From NCBI GenBank assembly GCA_025499705.1, contig JAFMVE010000010.1:1-64000 (forward strand): 64,000 nt of DNA, in the 5' to 3' direction. The notes beneath the pieces were generated by a model that saw only the letters and a program-made list of their open reading frames with translations, was not told where the DNA came from and did not search any database. Position 1 is the first letter of the stretch. The number at the start of each line of letters is the position of its first letter. Source of the DNA: Carboxylicivirga caseinilyticus (GTDB taxonomy: Bacteria; Bacteroidota; Bacteroidia; Bacteroidales; Marinilabiliaceae). The translations under genes were made by a program, and so were the position numbers. Below, piece by piece: positions 63,101 to 64,000 of the stretch.

Positions 63101-64000
63101 TGGAGGTGAATTAAAGTTTGGTGGTTTTGGAGAGGTTACAACCGATAGAAGTATAACGCTTGGAAATAACGGTGGTGCTATCAATGTTGGGAATTCAGGT
63201 GGAAGATTAGTTGTTAAGGGAAGTCTTGCTGGCGAAGGTGACTTGGTTAAAAACGGAACAGGAACGTTATGCCTCGAAACAGTTAATAGTCATGCCGGAA
63301 CCGTGATTAACTCGGGTGTCCTTCAATTGTTAGACGATGCTGCCAATATAAATGGATTGGGTGATACACTGATACTTAATGGTGGTACACTTGCAATGCT
63401 CGATAATAGTTATTCTTATACTGATAATTGCGGATGGCATATTGTTGTGCCGGAAGGAAAAACAGGAACCTTAAAACTGGATAGCCGGAGTTCACTAACA
63501 GGAAAACTATTGGGTAAAGGAACTCTCAATTTATACTCGCCCTGGATTAGAAATGATTTAAAAGGTGATTGGTCTAGTTTTGAGGGAATTATTAATGTTA
63601 CAACTGATGGGGACGGAGGTGATTTCCGTATTTACAATAACTATGGATTTACAAAAGCTACTGTAAATATTAATCCAAATCTGTATGTGTACAATCAGGC
63701 AGGAGGAGCTGTGAGTTTTGGTGCTTTAAATAGTGAAGTTGGAGCAACAATAGCCCCGGGAACCTATAAAGTTGGTTATAATAATGCAGATGCTGTATTT
63801 AAAGGTGTGTTTACCGGATCGGCTAATATTAGTAAATATGGTGAAGGCAGCTGGACCTTAACCAATGCCAACGAGTATAGTGGAAGTACTACTGTATATA
63901 CCGGAACTTTAATTGTGGGTAATACATCAGGAAGTGCTACAGGAAGTAGTATTGTCACGGTTCGTAATGGTGCAACAATAAGCGGAAACGGTATTGTTTC
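60114..64000 (+). CDS. PL11 rhamnogalacturonan lyase with surface repeats, 3' end outside window
   Basis: A single open frame from the ATG at 60114 to the window end (about 1295 aa so far). The signal peptide ends in VFSQ. Residues about 25-610 form a family 11 rhamnogalacturonan lyase propeller: VSWRVLAWELKDVAYNLYRDG, Ca-binding repeats such as DLDGDGQYEI and DFNGDGKAEV, GGDYRDAG, and ILGDWREEVIWRT. This cuts the pectin rhamnogalacturonan-I backbone. From about 750 on there are repeats like GTGTFTKRGTGLMAI-type strands (GDGTFTKRGTG, GEGDLVKNGTGTL, EGSWTLTNAN), the autotransporter-associated beta-strand pattern. A C-terminal sorting domain may follow outside the window. Confidence 0.9.
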   Translation, partial: MKNRFVQIWILFFFLIISSQVFSQRKMENLNHGLLAVKTNSGVLVSWRVLAWELKDVAYNLYRDGSKINTTPIDGATNYLDATGTTTSNYQLKLVIKGVEQTESENCEVWAQNSLDIPVRPIDGVYNTYHLNDASVGDLDGDGQYEIIVKRLALNKDVSSTDYHYLEAYKLDGTLLWAVNMGPNIYNDVEFNFLVYDFNGDGKAEVALRTSDGFIDGVGVNIGDADGDGITNYRYSVSSVGYRMEGPDYLSVLDGESGAELDRVNYIPRGNITDWGRDDGGHRSTKCMFTIAYLDGVHPDIVIGRGIYERIAMAAWSFRDASLSQKWYFDSNNNPAYAQQGYHNLTQGDVDNDGCDEIVYGSMCIDNDGTGLYSTGLGHGDAQHLADINPNRKGLEFFGCLENSAGGDYRDAGTGEILFYKNIGRDMGRCGAADITPDYPGMEMWGPSGFPFLSSTGSEITSLTPPGSMNFFIWWDGDLSRELLDHAWYGDYGVGTITKYNNGANTQLLYADGTLSDNWTKGNPGLSADILGDWREEVIWRTNDNSALRIYTTPYTTTVKIYTLMHDPQYRAAIAWQPNSYNQPPHPSFFIGNDMDSIPPAPIVLPGHKVYSSGQWDVSSTSWAQNGTAVSFADGDSLLFDISGSQSNVELMGSLSPEDIRVISPNDFTFSGDGVIAGETDLTKAGSGNLSIETNNIFSGTTRVWEGMLTLSGELNSAVFVKRFATLAGSGKFKNGITLEPYAELIISDQQEEGDSLFVDDHLTLSEKSIVYMDLSDDIDAVTKVNDIIIINGDLNITGEISVTINRLDGKLTAGTYVLAKYTGSFNGSVDNVSIKGIPGLPYTLTIDAGEVKLEVADTRLPGKVVWKGYVDKNWNLFNTLNWDNQGVEDYFLGEDSVVFDNTALQNSVLINGEYAVSDFLCDADNTFVLGGTGKIAGDGTFTKRGTGLMAILNSNSYTGPTIIEKGTLLVNTLANGGYNSPIGASSSDASNLVINGGELKFGGFGEVTTDRSITLGNNGGAINVGNSGGRLVVKGSLAGEGDLVKNGTGTLCLETVNSHAGTVINSGVLQLLDDAANINGLGDTLILNGGTLAMLDNSYSYTDNCGWHIVVPEGKTGTLKLDSRSSLTGKLLGKGTLNLYSPWIRNDLKGDWSSFEGIINVTTDGDGGDFRIYNNYGFTKATVNINPNLYVYNQAGGAVSFGALNSEVGATIAPGTYKVGYNNADAVFKGVFTGSANISKYGEGSWTLTNANEYSGSTTVYTGTLIVGNTSGSATGSSIVTVRNGATISGNGIV

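Overview
The window looks like chromosome of a Bacteroidota bacterium, most likely an aquatic or anaerobic member of the Bacteroidales/Marinilabiliales side (inference). Supporting signs are: many start regions with a TAnnTTTG -7 box and no Shine-Dalgarno; the fixed block dapB-lepB-lepB-lapA-wbqC; BlaI/M56 proteins with TonB-receptor plug-like tails; a propeller-type sensor kinase; DUF5777/YceI proteins; and a rhamnogalacturonan lyase with surface repeats. Nothing indicates a phage, plasmid, rRNA operon or CRISPR array.

Layout. 1-7.9 kb: c-di-AMP phosphodiesterase of the PgpH type, NlpC/P60 peptidase plus NUDIX, and the dapB/signal peptidase block on the minus strand. 8-11.3 kb: the thrS-infC-rpmI-rplT translation operon, with an apparent AUA start and a strong Shine-Dalgarno at infC and a structured leader before rplT. 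11.4-17.7 kb: TrhO, the TldE/TldD pair, a sugar nucleotidyltransferase and a cell-wall amidase. 17.9-23.4 kb: an epimerase-like protein, a BlaI repressor with two tandem M56 metallopeptidase sensors, and a YgjV-GNAT fusion. 23.5-27.4 kb: stand-alone Thr-tRNA editing domain, then FtcD and HutI for histidine degradation. 27.8-29.7 kb: small haem c lipoprotein, DUF5777 and YceI.

29.7-42.3 kb is an AT-rich accessory region of small secreted, lipoprotein and membrane genes, mostly single units. Two genes there are broken by homopolymer frameshifts. Three units are bracketed by different exact 9-12 bp inverted repeats, which is the most unusual pattern in the window. Intergenic repeats (a low-complexity family, REP-like palindromes) cluster at 23.4-30.1 kb.

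42.4-59.6 kb returns to core-type genes: zinc-ribbon NUDIX, a TauE/NicO-like transporter, a large propeller sensor kinase, a RluA-type pseudouridine synthase, YitT, a GNAT enzyme, an M1 aminopeptidase lipoprotein, TcdA, SerB, two tRNAs (Gly-GCC, Thr-GGU), a NhaC-type antiporter, and HflK/HflC. The right edge (60.1-64.0 kb) is a large secreted PL11 rhamnogalacturonan lyase that has no stop in the window, so it continues to the right.

All calls come from reading the sequence and from memory of protein families; no database search was run.
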